Of a DNA stretch of 64,000 bases, positions 44,248 through 55,547 are shown one piece after another (the first letter of the stretch is position 1; each line of letters opens with the position of its first letter). Origin of the DNA: Ctena decussata. Taxonomy: Eukaryota > Mollusca > Bivalvia > Lucinida > Lucinidae. The stretch spans positions 65,756,123 to 65,820,122 of the forward strand of contig OZ022503.1 of assembly GCA_963989385.1 (NCBI GenBank). Direction: 5' to 3'. The notes beneath the pieces were generated by a model. The model worked only from the letters and a program-made list of their open reading frames with translations. It did no database searches and had not been told where the DNA came from. A program made the translations under genes and the position numbers.

Positions 44248-44848
44248 CAACTTACTTGAGACAGAGAGAGGGAGAGAGGGAAATGATGTCCTAACTTAAA
44301 TCCACAGTTTTGGACGCGGCCCTATATACACGGTGGGTAGCTATAACGGGGCATATGTGATCAAATCATCCAAAAAGGGCCTACGTGATCAGGCTCAGGC
44401 ACCTATGTTGATTTTTGTTGACACAAGAGAAGAAGGACTCCTCAATGTCAGGAGATATTACTGCGAAAAAAGAATGAGTCCACAATACTTTTAAGTTTAA
44501 GTGCAAGGAACATAACAGATACTACAGATGTTGAAGGCATCCAGAAAATGGGAATCAGAGACATAACAACCTTTGCTCAGCTCAAACTAGGTACCATGTT
44601 GCTACTTGGCACAAAATTTTAGCTATTTCATTCGTGACTTTTAAACTGATTGTACCATTTGAAGAGAAAGAATCTGCATCACAATCTAATACTCTTCTGA
44701 AAAACGCTGTTAGTACCATTGGTTTTCTGTTTTATATCATATATGTCTTCATTTATCGTTGGTATGTAGATTTCATTCCGGTAACAATCTTCAACACACT
44801 ACATGGAAGAAACCAACTATTCTCAAAACAAAAATGGGCTTCAGTATA

Positions 44849-45412
44849 ACGGAATCCCGAAAGAGGGATTTCCTTTCCAATATTTATGAGAATAGAAACT
44901 GAAACAAGCAAATTTGAACGGAAATCAAAACAATAAATATCTCGTTTAAACGACTTATTAAATCGTTTTAACGACATATTATGTCGTTTAAACGATATAA
45001 AATAGAATGGAAACAAAATCAAGAAACCCCGAAAGGAAATTAACCCAATAAAAAAAATTAAAACAACAAATATGTCGTTTAAACTTTTCCGATATTAATC
45101 AGAATAAAAAAAATGAAACAAAAAAATTAGACTGAAAATCAAAACAACAAATATCTTGTTTAAACGATCTATTACATCGTTTAAACGACAAATATGTCGC
45201 TTAAACGACAAAACATGTTTATATGAGACATTTGCTGTTTTGATTTCCTTTCTAATTTTCTTGATTCAATTTCTATTCTGAAATACGTCGTTTAAACGAT
45301 ATAATAAGTCGTTTAAACGAGTTATTTGCTGTTTTGATTTCCGTTCTAGGTTTCTTGTTTCAATTTCTATTCTAACAAGTATCGGAAAGGAAATGCCCCT
45401 TCCGGTATCCCG
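44849..45412. mobile_element. 564-bp foldback with internal GTTTAAAC palindromes
   Basis: Outer arms pair: ACGGAATCCCGAAAGAGGGA at the left and the complement of CGGGATACCGGAAGGGGCAT at the right, then TTCC(T)TTCC and AACGGAAATCAAAACA. TA flanks both sides (44847-44848, 45413-45414). The interior carries at least seven copies of TCGTTTAAACGA-like palindromes (44942-45333). Non-coding. TA duplication suggests Tc1/mariner-type mobilisation. Confidence 0.82.
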
Positions 45413-45429
45413 TAGTAGTGACGTTTTCT

Positions 45430-46100
45430 CTAATTATATAACAGAATTATTGATGTATGAATATTATACCCCTAGAAAAGGACAAAAAATCTGAAGTTGA
45501 TGCTATTTCCCTCCGAATATATTCACGTGGAGTTCAACAGTCAAGCTTTCAACAGATAGTTGGTATCCCAATGGGTACTTATTGCGCCCCCCTGACTTGC
45601 CGACTTATTTATGGGTTTGACGCGAATTTCATGCAGGGTAATATAGATGATGTTCTCTTGTTGAAAAAAAACACAAACATTTCGGATTTTATTGACTTCA
45701 TGTATACTTGTGAAGTTAATAAAGACATTACAAAACCCAGTTCATCTGCCTCATACTTGACAATGGAAAGCTTGTTGCTATCCTTTATGACAAGAGAGAC
45801 GACTTAAATTTTCCAAATTTAGACTTTATCAACTTAATCTATCCATGTGATTTGAAGTAAAGACATTACAGAATCCAAGTATTCTGCCTTATACTTAAAT
45901 TGTAATCTCTATATTGACGACGGGAAGCTTGTTGCTTTATGAAAAGAGGGACATCTTAAATTTTCCTATGCTTACTTTCATTTTTCGAGAAGTAATATAC
46001 TTTCGGTGCTGCATACGGAGTTTATCTCTTCCAGTTAGTCCGTTATCCTATGGTTTCTTCGATAGATGGAAGCAACTCACAAAAGAACTGTTATCATAGA
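45430..46100 (+). pseudogene. Penelope-like reverse transcriptase remnant B
   Basis: Contains FQQIVGIPMGTYCAPLTCRL, a conserved RT block, then NIDDVLLL in place of the catalytic (Y)IDD block after a deletion. A tandem duplication follows: 45700-45825 and about 45850-45975 both encode the DITKPSSSASYL and LYDKR-type text. Sequence near 46000-46060 (GAAGTAATATACTTTCGGTGC, CAGTTAGTCCGTTATCC) matches the SxPAYGxYxSQL region of remnant A. Multiply broken. Confidence 0.7.
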
Positions 46101-46104
46101 ATTT

Positions 46105-47882
46105 TCGCTCAGCGAAACTTGTTCAAACATAAAAAATTCAATAGGCGACATAGAAACATGGGGTCTATTTTCCTGTGGGGTACCCGGGCACTGGAAAAAT
46201 GAGTGTTTGGCAGCTAAGACCAATCCCAGCAGTAATAATAAGATAAGTTGTTATAATTTATTACCTTTTGAAAATAGGGGGTTGGATAGTCAGTCATTGC
46301 TATCCGTTTCTGATGTAGAGAAAGAGGTTATTCAGCGACCGTTATCATCAGAATCTTTAAGCGAACAGGAAACAAAGGGAGGTAATAGCATTGCAGGTAA
46401 TAACTTTAATACACCAGTGAGCAGACTGAAAAGCTGCATAGAAAAATGGACGGAAATTACAGAAGATAAGTATATAATCGACATGGTTAAAAATGGCTAT
46501 ACATTACCATTTAAAACAATGCCACCCAAAGTTTTGCTGAAAAATAATAAAACTGCAAGGGAAAACAAATCTTTTGTAACAGAAGAAATAGGCAGATTTT
46601 TGCAAAAAAGGGTGATTTCGCAGGTTCAGCACGCACCACAAGTGGTTAATCCGTTAACGGTGGCGTTTAGTAGGAGCGGTAAGGCCAGGCTGGTTTTAGA
46701 CTGCCGTCGTATTAACGAACACTTACATACATTTAAATTTAAATACGAAGACATTAAGCTTGCTGAGCAAATGTTTGAGAAAGGGTTTTATTTATTCACG
46801 TTTGATCTTAAAGGTGCATATCATCACATAGCCATTTTCACAGGACACCGAACTTATTTAGGATTTTCATGGACAGAATGTAAAGAAACAAGGTATTTTG
46901 TATTCAATTCTTTGGCGTTTGCAATTTCTACAGCGGAGCATATATTTACAAATACTCTCAGGGAAGTGGTAAAGTTCTGGAGGTCAAAAGGGCATAAAAT
47001 TATTATGTTTCTTGATGACGGAATTGGTGGGAGTTTTTCTTTCTATCATGCCTTAATTTCAAGTATATTTGTTAAGCAAAGTTTGCTCAATCTTCGCTTC
47101 CTTCTGGCTGATGAAAAATGTAATTGGAAACCTACTACGCAAGTCGTGTGGTTGGGGAATCTTTTGGATATGAATGAAGGTAGAGGAAAGAATCAGGCGT
47201 CTTGAGATGAGTATAGATTTGCTTCTGTACCAGGTTGAAAAAGATCTGTATGGCTTAGTTCATGTTAAAGTGTTGGCATCTGTTGTTGGGCAGATTATAT
47301 CATTACAAAACGTCATAGGTAAAAAGGTTCGGTTAATGACGAGGCAAATGTACAGCTGTATTCTGATGAGGGCCAGCTGGAATGCTCCTGTTATTGTAAC
47401 AGAACAAGCCAAAAAAGAGCTGAAATTTTGGCGAGAAACTGTAAGGGTTTATAATGGTTTAGGTAAAATTATCCAGCAGAACACCTTTGTTGAAATTTGC
47501 ATGTTTCAGATGCTAGTAGTATTGGATACGGTGATTACTTAGAAAGTTCTGTAGAAGCCCTGTAAGTGGGCAGTTTGAAATCGCTGGAATTGCGTGCAGA
47601 TGTATGCCTTGAAGTGGGCAATAGTAAATCCCTGGAAGTGGGAAACGAAATAATCTCTGATGGGAGAAGCAAAAAATCCCTGGAAGTGGGTGATTTAGAA
47701 TGTAAAGATACTGGTATGCTAAGGGCAATATGTCGTTTGACTTCAAAAATTTCACCGACAAATGCTGTAAACACGTATAAGGCCGAGGTAAAAGGCTTAA
47801 TGGATGAAAGTTGCATGAAAAACAGATTTGGCAGTTCTGAGATAGAGTCTAGTAGTAATACTTGTTCTGATTGCACTGTAAG
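46105..47882 (+). pseudogene. DIRS-type retrotransposon: gag tail, RT and start of RNase H
   Basis: 5'-truncated DIRS element. A degenerate zinc knuckle, CGVPGHWKNEC, lacks its first cysteine. RT follows with RLVLDCRRIN, FTFDLKGAYHHIAI and the catalytic FLDDG, all typical of DIRS. Frame changes near 47190 and again near 47500. RNase H begins SDASSIGYGDYLESSVEAL, where a TAA follows at 47563. A low-complexity coding insert with repeated KSLEVG then runs in the same frame to 47882. There it is interrupted by the mariner at 47885 and resumes at 53738 with the frame preserved. Confidence 0.85.
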
Positions 47883-47884
47883 TA

Positions 47885-47923
47885 CGAGGGTTGTTCGGAA
47901 AATTCGTAGAATTTTGCTATAAC
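47885..47923 (+). repeat. Left terminal inverted repeat of the mariner
   Basis: 39 bp, CGAGGGTTGTTCGGAAAATT and onward to CTATAAC. Presumed transposase binding and cleavage site. Confidence 0.93.
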
Positions 47924-48273
47924 TATGTAAAGCTTCATTAGCTCGATTTGAAATTTGGTACGAAAGGACGTTAATTCGTTTGTAAAAAAATTTTAAAGTG
48001 AGGAATCAAACTATTCATTTCTACGAAGAGGTCGGTTACCGTAGCAACGCAGTAACGTTGATCCGGAGCAGCTCGAAATTGTTATTTTTTATTATCAGTC
48101 TATCGTAACAATCGCGATTTATCTTAATACCGATGACGCTAGAAAGACGCGAAAAGTCAGATTGTAAACCGACGTCGCGACATCATTTGTTCCAAATATC
48201 ACAACGTAAACTCTGTTTGAACTTAAAATACAGCGTTTAGTGTACAGAGAGCGAAATTGCGACCTGAATAGAA

Positions 48274-49363
48274 ATGGCGTCGACCAGCGACGTCGAGTTG
48301 CATAGTGTTGTGAAATTTTGTGTTGCACTAGATAAATCGCCTACTGAAACTCTCAAAATGATTAAATCGACAGGAAAATATGACAAGTGCAGTCCTGCGT
48401 TCGTGTATAAGTGGCATTCGCGCTTCAGGAATGGAAGAGAATCGATTCAGGACGATCCCAGGAGCGGACGACCATCCGTCGTAGTTGCATCCATTAAGGA
48501 CAAAGTGAAGGATATGGTTAATGCGGACAGACGAGTAACAGTAAGAGATATTTCTGATGAACTTGGTGTTTCGTGCTCTACGGTTCATGGACTATTAACA
48601 GATAACCTTGGTATGTCTAAAGTCAGTGCCCGCTGGGTGCCAACGTTACTTACGGACACGGAAAAGGAGAAACGGATTAGATGCTCTCAGATGTGTCCGC
48701 CGCTACGATGCCGAAGGAGATGAGGTTTTGGACAGAATCATCACGACGGATGAATCCTGGTTTCACCATTTTGACCCCGAGACCAAAGCGATATCATCAG
48801 TATGGAAGATCCCTAACATGCCACGCCCAAAGAAGGCCCGAGTCCAGAAAAGTGCGGGAAAGCACATGTTTATCATATTCATGGACCGACACGGCATGAT
48901 CCTGCAACACAGAGTCCCAGATCACCAGACTGTCACGGCAGCGTATTATTCGAAGGTACGTTAATTTTTAGTGTACTTTAAATAGATTGTAACATAATGT
49001 CAAACTAACAAGCATCAACTAACTTATGTATCGTAAATAATACTGATTTAATTCAATACAAGATGCAATACTTGTGTAGAATAAGTTACCAACAGGACTG
49101 CTTATTGCTTCATCCAGGTTCTGAGGCGGGATCTCGTCAACGTTATCCGAAAGAAGAGACCCCAGATGGATTTGGAGCGCGTAATCCTGCACCAGGACAA
49201 CGCGCCGGGACATAGAGCCCTGTCCACACAGCTAGAAATAAGCCTGTTGGGATTTGAAGTGTTGCAGCATGCACCATATAGCCCTGACCTCGCCCCAATG
49301 GACTTCAAAGTGTTCCCGAAAATTAAGGCGAGCTTGAGAGGAATCCGGTTTGAATCAGCGCCA
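48274..49363 (+). pseudogene. Mariner transposase unit 1, frameshifted
   Basis: DD34D-type cut-and-paste transposase. Exon 1 (48274-48955) carries the helix-turn-helix region (SPAFVYKWHSRF, GRPSVV) and the first catalytic Asp in ITTDESWFHH. A small deletion at about 48692-48705 (CAGATGTGTCCG) shifts the frame before that Asp. Exon 2 (49118-49363) has HQDNAPGH with the second Asp and PYSPDLAPMD with the third, 34 residues apart. It lacks the C-terminus because the next unit begins. A-type variants: KEKRI and ATAGAGCCC. Confidence 0.9.
48956..49117 (+). other. GT-AG intron in mariner unit 1
   Basis: Begins GTACGTTAATT after codons YYSK and ends TTGCTTCATCCAG before VLRRDLV. Length 162 bp, phase 0. 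Removing it restores the uninterrupted mariner text between the first and second catalytic residues. The same intron recurs in the other three units at 50290, 51625 and 52952. Confidence 0.85.
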
Positions 49364-49605
49364 GTTACCGTAGCAACGCAGTAACGTTGATCCGGAGCAG
49401 CTCGAAAATTGATAATTTTTTTTTATCAGTCTATCGTAACAATCGCGATTAATCTTATTACCGATGACGCTAGAAAGGCGCGTAAACGTCCGATTGTAAA
49501 CCGACGTCGCGACATCATTTATTCCAAATATCATAACGTTAACACTGTTTGAACTTAAAATACAGCGTTTAGTGTACAGAGAGCGAAATTGCGACCTGAA
49601 TAGAA

Positions 49606-50696
49606 ATGGCGTCGACCAGCGACGTCGAGTTGCATAGTGTTGTGAAATTTTGTGTTGCACTAGATAAATCGCCTACTGAAACTCTCAAAAAGATTAAATC
49701 GACAGGAAAATATGACAAGTGCAGTCCTGCGTTCGTGTATAAGTGGCATTCGCGCTTCAGTAATGGAAGAGAATCGATTCAGGACGATCCCAGGAGCGGA
49801 CGACCATCCGTCGTAGTTGCATCCATTAAGGACAAAGTGAAGGATATGGTTAATGCGGACAGACGAGTAACAGTAAGAGATATTTCTGATGAACTTGGTG
49901 TTTCGTGCTCTACGGTTCATGGAATATTAACAGATAACCTTGGTATGTCTAAAGTCAGTGCCCGCTGGGTGCCAAGGTTACTTACGGACACGGAAAAGGA
50001 GAACCGGATTAGATGCTCTCAAATGTTTCTCAGCCGCTACGATGCCGAAGGAGATGAGTTTTTGGACAAAATCATCACGACGGATGAATCCTGGTTTCAC
50101 CATTTTGACCCCGAGACCAAAGAAATGTCATCAGTATGGAAGACCCCTAATACACCACACCCAAAGAAGGCCCGAGTCCAGAAAAGTGCGGGAAAGCACA
50201 TGTTTATCATATTCATGGACCGACACGGCATGATCCTGCAACATAGGGTCCCAGATCACCAGACTGTCACGGCAGCGAATTATTCAAAGGTACGTTAATT
50301 TTTAGTGTACTTTAAATAGATTGTAACATAATGTCAAACTAACAAGCATCAACTAACTTATGTATCGTAAATAATACTGATTTAATCCAATACAAGATGC
50401 AATACTTGTGTAGAATAAGTTACCAACAGGACTGCTAATTGCTTCATCCAGGTTCTGAGGCGGGATCTCGTCAACGCTATCCGAAAGAAGAGACCCCAGA
50501 TGGATTTGGAGCGCGTAATCCTGCACCAGGACAACGCACCGGGACATAGGGCCCTGTCCACACAGCTAGAAATAAGCCTGTTGGGATTTGAAGTGTAGAA
50601 GCATGCACCATATAGCCCTGACCTCGCCCAATGGACTTCAAAGTGTTCCCGGAAATTAAGGCGAGCTTGAGAGGAATCCGGTTTGAATCAGCGCCG
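49606..50696 (+). pseudogene. Mariner transposase unit 2
   Basis: Exon 1 (49606-50289) is intact, with helix-turn-helix text and TDESWFHH. The intron occupies 50290-50451. Exon 2 (50452-50696) keeps DNAPGH but has an in-frame TAG after GFEV and a one-base deletion in the CCCCAATGG run near 50629, destroying the third catalytic block. C-terminus absent. B-type variants: KENRI and ATAGGGCCC. Confidence 0.9.
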
Positions 50697-50940
50697 GTTA
50701 CCGTAGCAACGCAGTAACGTTGATCCGGAGCAGCTCGAAAATTGTTAATTTTTTATTATCAGTCTATCGTAACAATAATCGCGATTAATCTTAATACCGA
50801 TGATGCTGGAAAGGCGCGTAAACGTCAGATTGTAAACCGACGTCGCGACATCATTTGTTCCAAATATCACAACGTTAACACTGTTTGAACTTAAATACAG
50901 CGTTTAGTGTACAGAGAGCGAAACTGCGACCTGAATAGAA

Positions 50941-52032
50941 ATGGCGTCGACCAGCGACGTCGAGTTGCTTAGTGTTGTGAAATTTTGTGTTGCACTAGAT
51001 AAATCGCCTACTGAAACTCTCAAAATGATTAAATCGACAGGAAAATATGACAAGTGCAGTCCTGCGTTCGTGTATAAGTGGCATTCGCGCTTCAGGAATG
51101 GAAGAGAATCGATTCAGGACGATCCCAGGAGCGGACGACCATCCGTCGTAGTTGCATCCATTAAGGACAAAGTGAAGGATATGGTTAATGCGGACAGACG
51201 AGTAACAGTAAGAGATATTTCTGATGAGCTTGGTGTTTCGTGCTCTACGGTTCATGGAATATTAACAGATAACCTTGGTATGTCTAAAGTCAGTGCCCGC
51301 TGGGTGCCAAGGTTACTTACGGACACGGAAAAGGAGAAACGGATTGGATGCTCTCAGATGTTTCTCAGCCGCTACGATGCCGAAGGAGATGAGGTTTTGG
51401 ACAGAATCATCACGACGGATGAATCCTGATTTCACCATTTTGACCCCGAGACCAAAGCGATGTCATCAGTATGGAATACCCTTAACACGCCACGCCCAAA
51501 GAAGGCCCGAGTCCAGAAAAGTGCGGGAAAGCACATGTTTATCCTATTCATGGACCGACACGGCATGATCCTACAACACAGAGTCCCAGATCACCAGACT
51601 GTCAAGGCAGCGTATTATTCGAAGGTACGTTAATTTTTAGCGTACTTTAAATAGATTGTAACATAATGTCAAACTAACAAGCATCAACTAACTTATGTAT
51701 CGTAAATAATACTGATTTAATTCAATACAAGATGCAATACTTGTGTAGAATAAGTTACCAACAGGACTACTTATGGCTTCATCCAGGTTCTGTGGCGGGA
51801 TCTCGTCAACGCTATCCGAAAGAAGAGACCCCAGATGGATTTGGAGCGCGTAATCCTGCACCAGTACAACGCCTCGGGACATAGAGCCCTGTCCACACAG
51901 CTAGAAATAAGCCTGTTGGGATTTGAAGTGTTGCAGCATGCACCATATAGCCCTGACCTCGCCCCAATGGACTTCAAAGTCTTCCCGGAAATTAAGGCGA
52001 GCTTGAGAGGAATCCGGTTTGAATCAGCGTCG
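50941..52032 (+). pseudogene. Mariner transposase unit 3, catalytic Asp lost
   Basis: Exon 1 (50941-51624) has a TGA in place of the Trp codon of TDESWFHH at about 51427. The intron is 51625-51786. In exon 2 (51787-52032) the second catalytic Asp is changed to Tyr (HQYNASGH). C-terminus absent. A-type variants as in unit 1 (KEKRI, ATAGAGCCC, no TAG after GFEV). Confidence 0.9.
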
Positions 52033-52274
52033 GTTACCGTAGCAACGCAGTAACGTTGATCCGGAGCAGCTCGAAAATTGTTAATTTTTTATTATCAGTC
52101 TATCGTAACAATCGCAATTTATCTTAATACCGATGATGCTAGAAAGGCGCGTAAACGTCAGATTGTAAACCGACGTCTCGACATCATTTATTCCAAATAT
52201 CACAACGTTAACACTTTTTGAACTTAAAATACAGCGTTTAGTGTACAGAGTGCGAAATTGCGACCTGAATAGAA

Positions 52275-53509
52275 ATGGCGTCGACCAGCGACGTCGAGTT
52301 TCGTAGTGTTGTGACATTTTGTGTTGCACTAGATAAATCGCCTACTGAAACTCTCAAAATGATTAAAGCGACAGGAAAATATGACAAGTGCAGTCCTGCG
52401 TTCGTGTATAAGTGGCATTCGCGCTTCAGGAATGGAAGAGAATCGATTCAGGACGATCCCAGGAGCGGACGACCATCCGTCGTAGTTGCATCCATTAAGG
52501 ACAAAGTGAAGGATATGGTTAATGCGGACAGACGAGTAACAGTAAGAGATATTTCTGATGAGCTTGGTGTTTCGTGCTCTACGGTTCATGGAATATTAAC
52601 AGATAACCTTGGTATGTCTAAAGTCAGTGCCCGCTGGGTGCCAAGGTTACCTACGGACACGGAAAAGGAGAACCGGATTAGATGCTCTCAGGTGTTTCTC
52701 AGCCGCTACGATGCCGAAAGAGATTGGTTTCTGGACAGAATCATCACGACGGATGAATCCTGGTTTCACCATTTTGACCCCGAGACCAAAGCGATGTCAT
52801 CAGTATGGAAGACCCCTAACACGCCACGCCCAAAGAAGGCCCGAGTCCAGAAAAGTGCGGGAAAGCACATGTTTATCCTATTCATGGACCGACACGGTAT
52901 GAGCCTGCAACACAGAGTCCCAGATCACCAGACTGTCGAGGCAGCGTATTGGTACGTTAATTTTTAGTGTACTTTAAATAGATTGTAACATAATGTCAAA
53001 CTAACAAGCATCAACTAACTTATGTATCGTAAATAATACTGATTTAATTCAATACAAGATGCAATACTTGTGTAGAATAAGTTACCAACAGGACTGCTAA
53101 TTGCTTCATCCAGGTTCTGAGGCGGGATCTCGTCAACGCTATCCGAAAGAAGAGACCCCAGATGGATTTGGAGCGCGTAATCCTGCACCAGGACAACGCG
53201 CCGGGACATAGGGCCCTGTCCACACAGCTAGAAATAAGCCTGTTGGGATTTGAAGTGTAGAAGCATGCACCATATAGCCCTGACCTCGCCCCATTGGACT
53301 TCAAAGTGTTCCCGGAAATTAAGGCGAGCTTGAGAGGAATCCGGTTTGAATCAGCGCAAGAACTGACTAGAGAGACACAGAGGATTGTTGCATCGTTCAG
53401 TCAAGAGTGGTATTCCGACACATACGCAAAGTGGATTAGGAGACGTCAGAAATGCGTTGCAATCGCTGGGGACTATGTGGAGATAGTCCGTCGGTTTCTA
53501 GACTTATGA
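52275..53509 (+). pseudogene. Mariner transposase unit 4, only one with the C-terminus
   Basis: Exon 1 (52275-52951) is open but has lost 7 bases at the splice donor junction (GCGTATTGGTACG), shifting the frame across the intron 52952-53113. Exon 2 (53114-53509) has HQDNAPGH, the B-type TAG after GFEV, PYSPDLAPLD, and the only full C-terminal end (RFESAQELTRETQ to RRFLDL, TGA). Without lesions the gene would give about 359 residues, near the family norm of ~345. Confidence 0.9.
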
Positions 53510-53735
53510 AAACGTTAAACACGAGCGACGCCACGTCAACTCTGACGTGCCCCGGGTACGTTTAATGTATATATTTGTAACACACCTAGACAAACTGTTT
53601 TTGAGTATATCATAATGATTTTCACACTATTTGTAGTAGAAATCTTATATTGAATGGAAATGTAATTTTTAACAAGCAACCCCGACTACACGTAATGTTA
53701 TAACAAAATTCTACGAACTTTCCGAACAACCCTCG
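53510..53735 (+). repeat. Mariner 3' UTR and right terminal inverted repeat
   Basis: 3' UTR with a C-rich start, then the 39-bp right repeat at 53697-53735 ending CCGAACAACCCTCG, followed by the TA duplication. Confidence 0.9.
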
Positions 53736-53737
53736 TA

Positions 53738-54261
53738 TAAGTGGGGATGCTAGCTGTAATATGATGCAGGCAGAAGTGATTTGCTCATGGACTAGTCAAG
53801 AGATGCTCAAGAGTTCTACTTGGAGAGAAACGGAAGCGGTAAGCACGGTGTTGAAAAGCGTAAATTTGTTAAAAAAAAACAAAAAGGTTAAAGTTTATTC
53901 TGATAACAAGAACGTGACGCCAATGTTGCTGACTGCCAGCCGGAAAAACGAGTTACAAGAAATTGCTTGTGAGGTTACTGAAATATGTCAGAAATACAAT
54001 ATTAAAATTATTTCAGAGTGGATTCCGAGATCAAAAAACGAACTAGCAGATATTCTTTCAAAGTGTGGGGACAGTGATGATTGGTCAATTCAAACATGGG
54101 TTTTTGAAGAAACTAACAAGAAATTGGGGCCGCATACAGTAGATCGATTTGCGTCACACATGAATTCGAAATGTGTTAGATTTAACTCAAGATTTTGGGT
54201 TCCAAAGACAGAGGGTATTAATGGCATTGATCAACAGTGGTAAGGAGAAATAAACTGGTTG
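53738..54261 (+). pseudogene. DIRS element, RNase H continuation
   Basis: Picks up the frame interrupted by the mariner: EVICSWTSQEMLKSSTWRE, VYSDNKNV, WIPRSKNELADILSK (end of RNase H), then the DIRS-specific TVDRFASHMNSKCVRFNSRF. A TAA at 54241-54243 sits where Q is expected (QW*GEINWL). Coding text then breaks at the GGTTG flanking the palindromic insertion. Confidence 0.85.
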
Positions 54262-55547
54262 CACGCCTACCAATCGCTCTCATGCAAAACCACGGTTCAG
54301 AACGTCAATCCATGAGAGGAGCTTCCAGTTTTGCATTAGGGGAGCCAAAATCGTAAACAAATTTGACATCAGCACAAGGTTTGAGGTATTTAATTTCTCT
54401 GACAACTATTTATGCAAAATATAAGAATGCTATTTTGTCACATACAGATTGTTTCTTCGGCACATGAAAGAATTAGGCACATGGACTTGCATTTTTCCAG
54501 ATATGCATTTAGTACGGCGGAACATGTGTTGAAGGTCAGTCTCGGCGATATATACATGTAGGGAAAGTCTCATTCTCTTGCTTGATTTAGAGTCTCTGAC
54601 CTTGTCAGTCGCAAAGAAGTGAACAGAATTACTATGTGCATGACTCCAAACGCTGGAAGTAAGCTTTCCGTGATGGACAGTTTAGCACATAGAAAATATA
54701 CGCAAGAACGTGGCATCGTCAGCCCGGTTCTGCATGAGATAATAGAAAATATAAGGAGTTTCTGTGAGAAACAAAAACAGTTTCTGAACGATAATTGAAT
54801 CAAAACTAACATGAACTCTGTGAAAAATCATTATTTTGTACATTGTAGATGACTACTTTTACGCTGTTTTTATTCCCCGTTTGTCTTTTTTAGGCATTTT
54901 GCAAACCCTCTTTCAAACCCTCTTGCATGCCTCAAAACAGACAAGCGGGGATTAAAACAGCAAGAAGGTCATCTGCAATGCAAAATAATAATATATCACA
55001 GAGTTCATATTAGTTGTGACTCAATTATTGTTCAGAAGCTGTTTTTTGTGTTTGATAAAAAAACTTACATTTTCTAATATCTCATGCGGAACCGGGCAGA
55101 CGACGCCAAGTTTTTGTGTATGCTTTCTAAAAAGTAAGCAAAAAGCTTACTTGAAAAGTTTGTATTCACGCATACAGTAGTTCTGTTCACTTCTTTGCGA
55201 CTGACAAGGTATAAGACTCAATATCTAGCAAGAGAATGCGACTTTTTCCTACATGTATATATCGCCGAGACTGACCTTCAACACATGCTCCGCCGTACTA
55301 AATGCATATCTGGAAATGTGCACTATCATGTGCCTAATCCTTTCATGTGCCGAAGAAACAATCTATATGTGACAAAATAGCATTCTTATATTTTGCATAA
55401 ATAGTTTTCAGAGAAAATAAATACCTCAAACCTTGTGCCAATGTCAATTTGTTTACGATTTTGGCTCCCCTAATGCAAAACCGGAAGCTCCTCTCATGGA
55501 TTGGCGTTCTGAACCGTGGTTTCGCATGAGAGTGATTGGTGGGTGTG
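54262..55547. mobile_element. 1286-bp near-perfect palindromic insertion
   Basis: The first ~640 bp and the reverse complement of the last ~640 bp match almost throughout, with the centre near 54905. Ends CACGCCTACCAATCGCTCTC and the complement CACACCCACCAATCACTCTC are matched. GGTTG is duplicated on both sides (54257-54261, 55548-55552). Removing the element and one GGTTG rejoins the DIRS coding frame (GEINWL then VTPPRLIV). No transposase. A large MITE/foldback of unknown superfamily with 5-bp duplication. Confidence 0.9.

Larger units (their letters stand above)
47885..53735 (+). mobile_element. Single mariner element with four tandem internal transposase units
   Basis: 5851 bp. 39-bp terminal inverted repeats (47885-47923 and 53697-53735) begin CGAGGGTTGTTCGGAAA and differ at two bases. 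TA lies on both sides (47883-47884, 53736-53737). The four internal units (48035-49363, 49364-50696, 50697-52032, 52033-53359) each carry 5' UTR plus most of the transposase gene. Only the last continues to the true C-terminus and 3' UTR. No terminal repeats occur between units, so this is one transposon with an internal amplification, not four insertions. It sits in the DIRS RNase H coding region. Confidence 0.93.

Noticed and set aside
44942..45333. CRISPR-like array of regularly spaced short repeats
   Set aside because: The 12-bp palindromes are irregularly spaced inside a foldback element in eukaryotic DNA; no array structure and no cas genes.
48328..52589. Four 86-codon minus-strand open frames at ~1.33-kb spacing
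   Set aside because: Antisense shadows of the repeated transposase exon 1.
47885..53735. Four independent mariner insertions
   Set aside because: Only the two outermost ends have terminal inverted repeats and TA duplications; internal junctions are coding-to-UTR fusions.
54570..55380. Small open frames around 54570-54812 and 55195-55380
   Set aside because: They lie in the two arms of the palindromic insertion and mirror each other.
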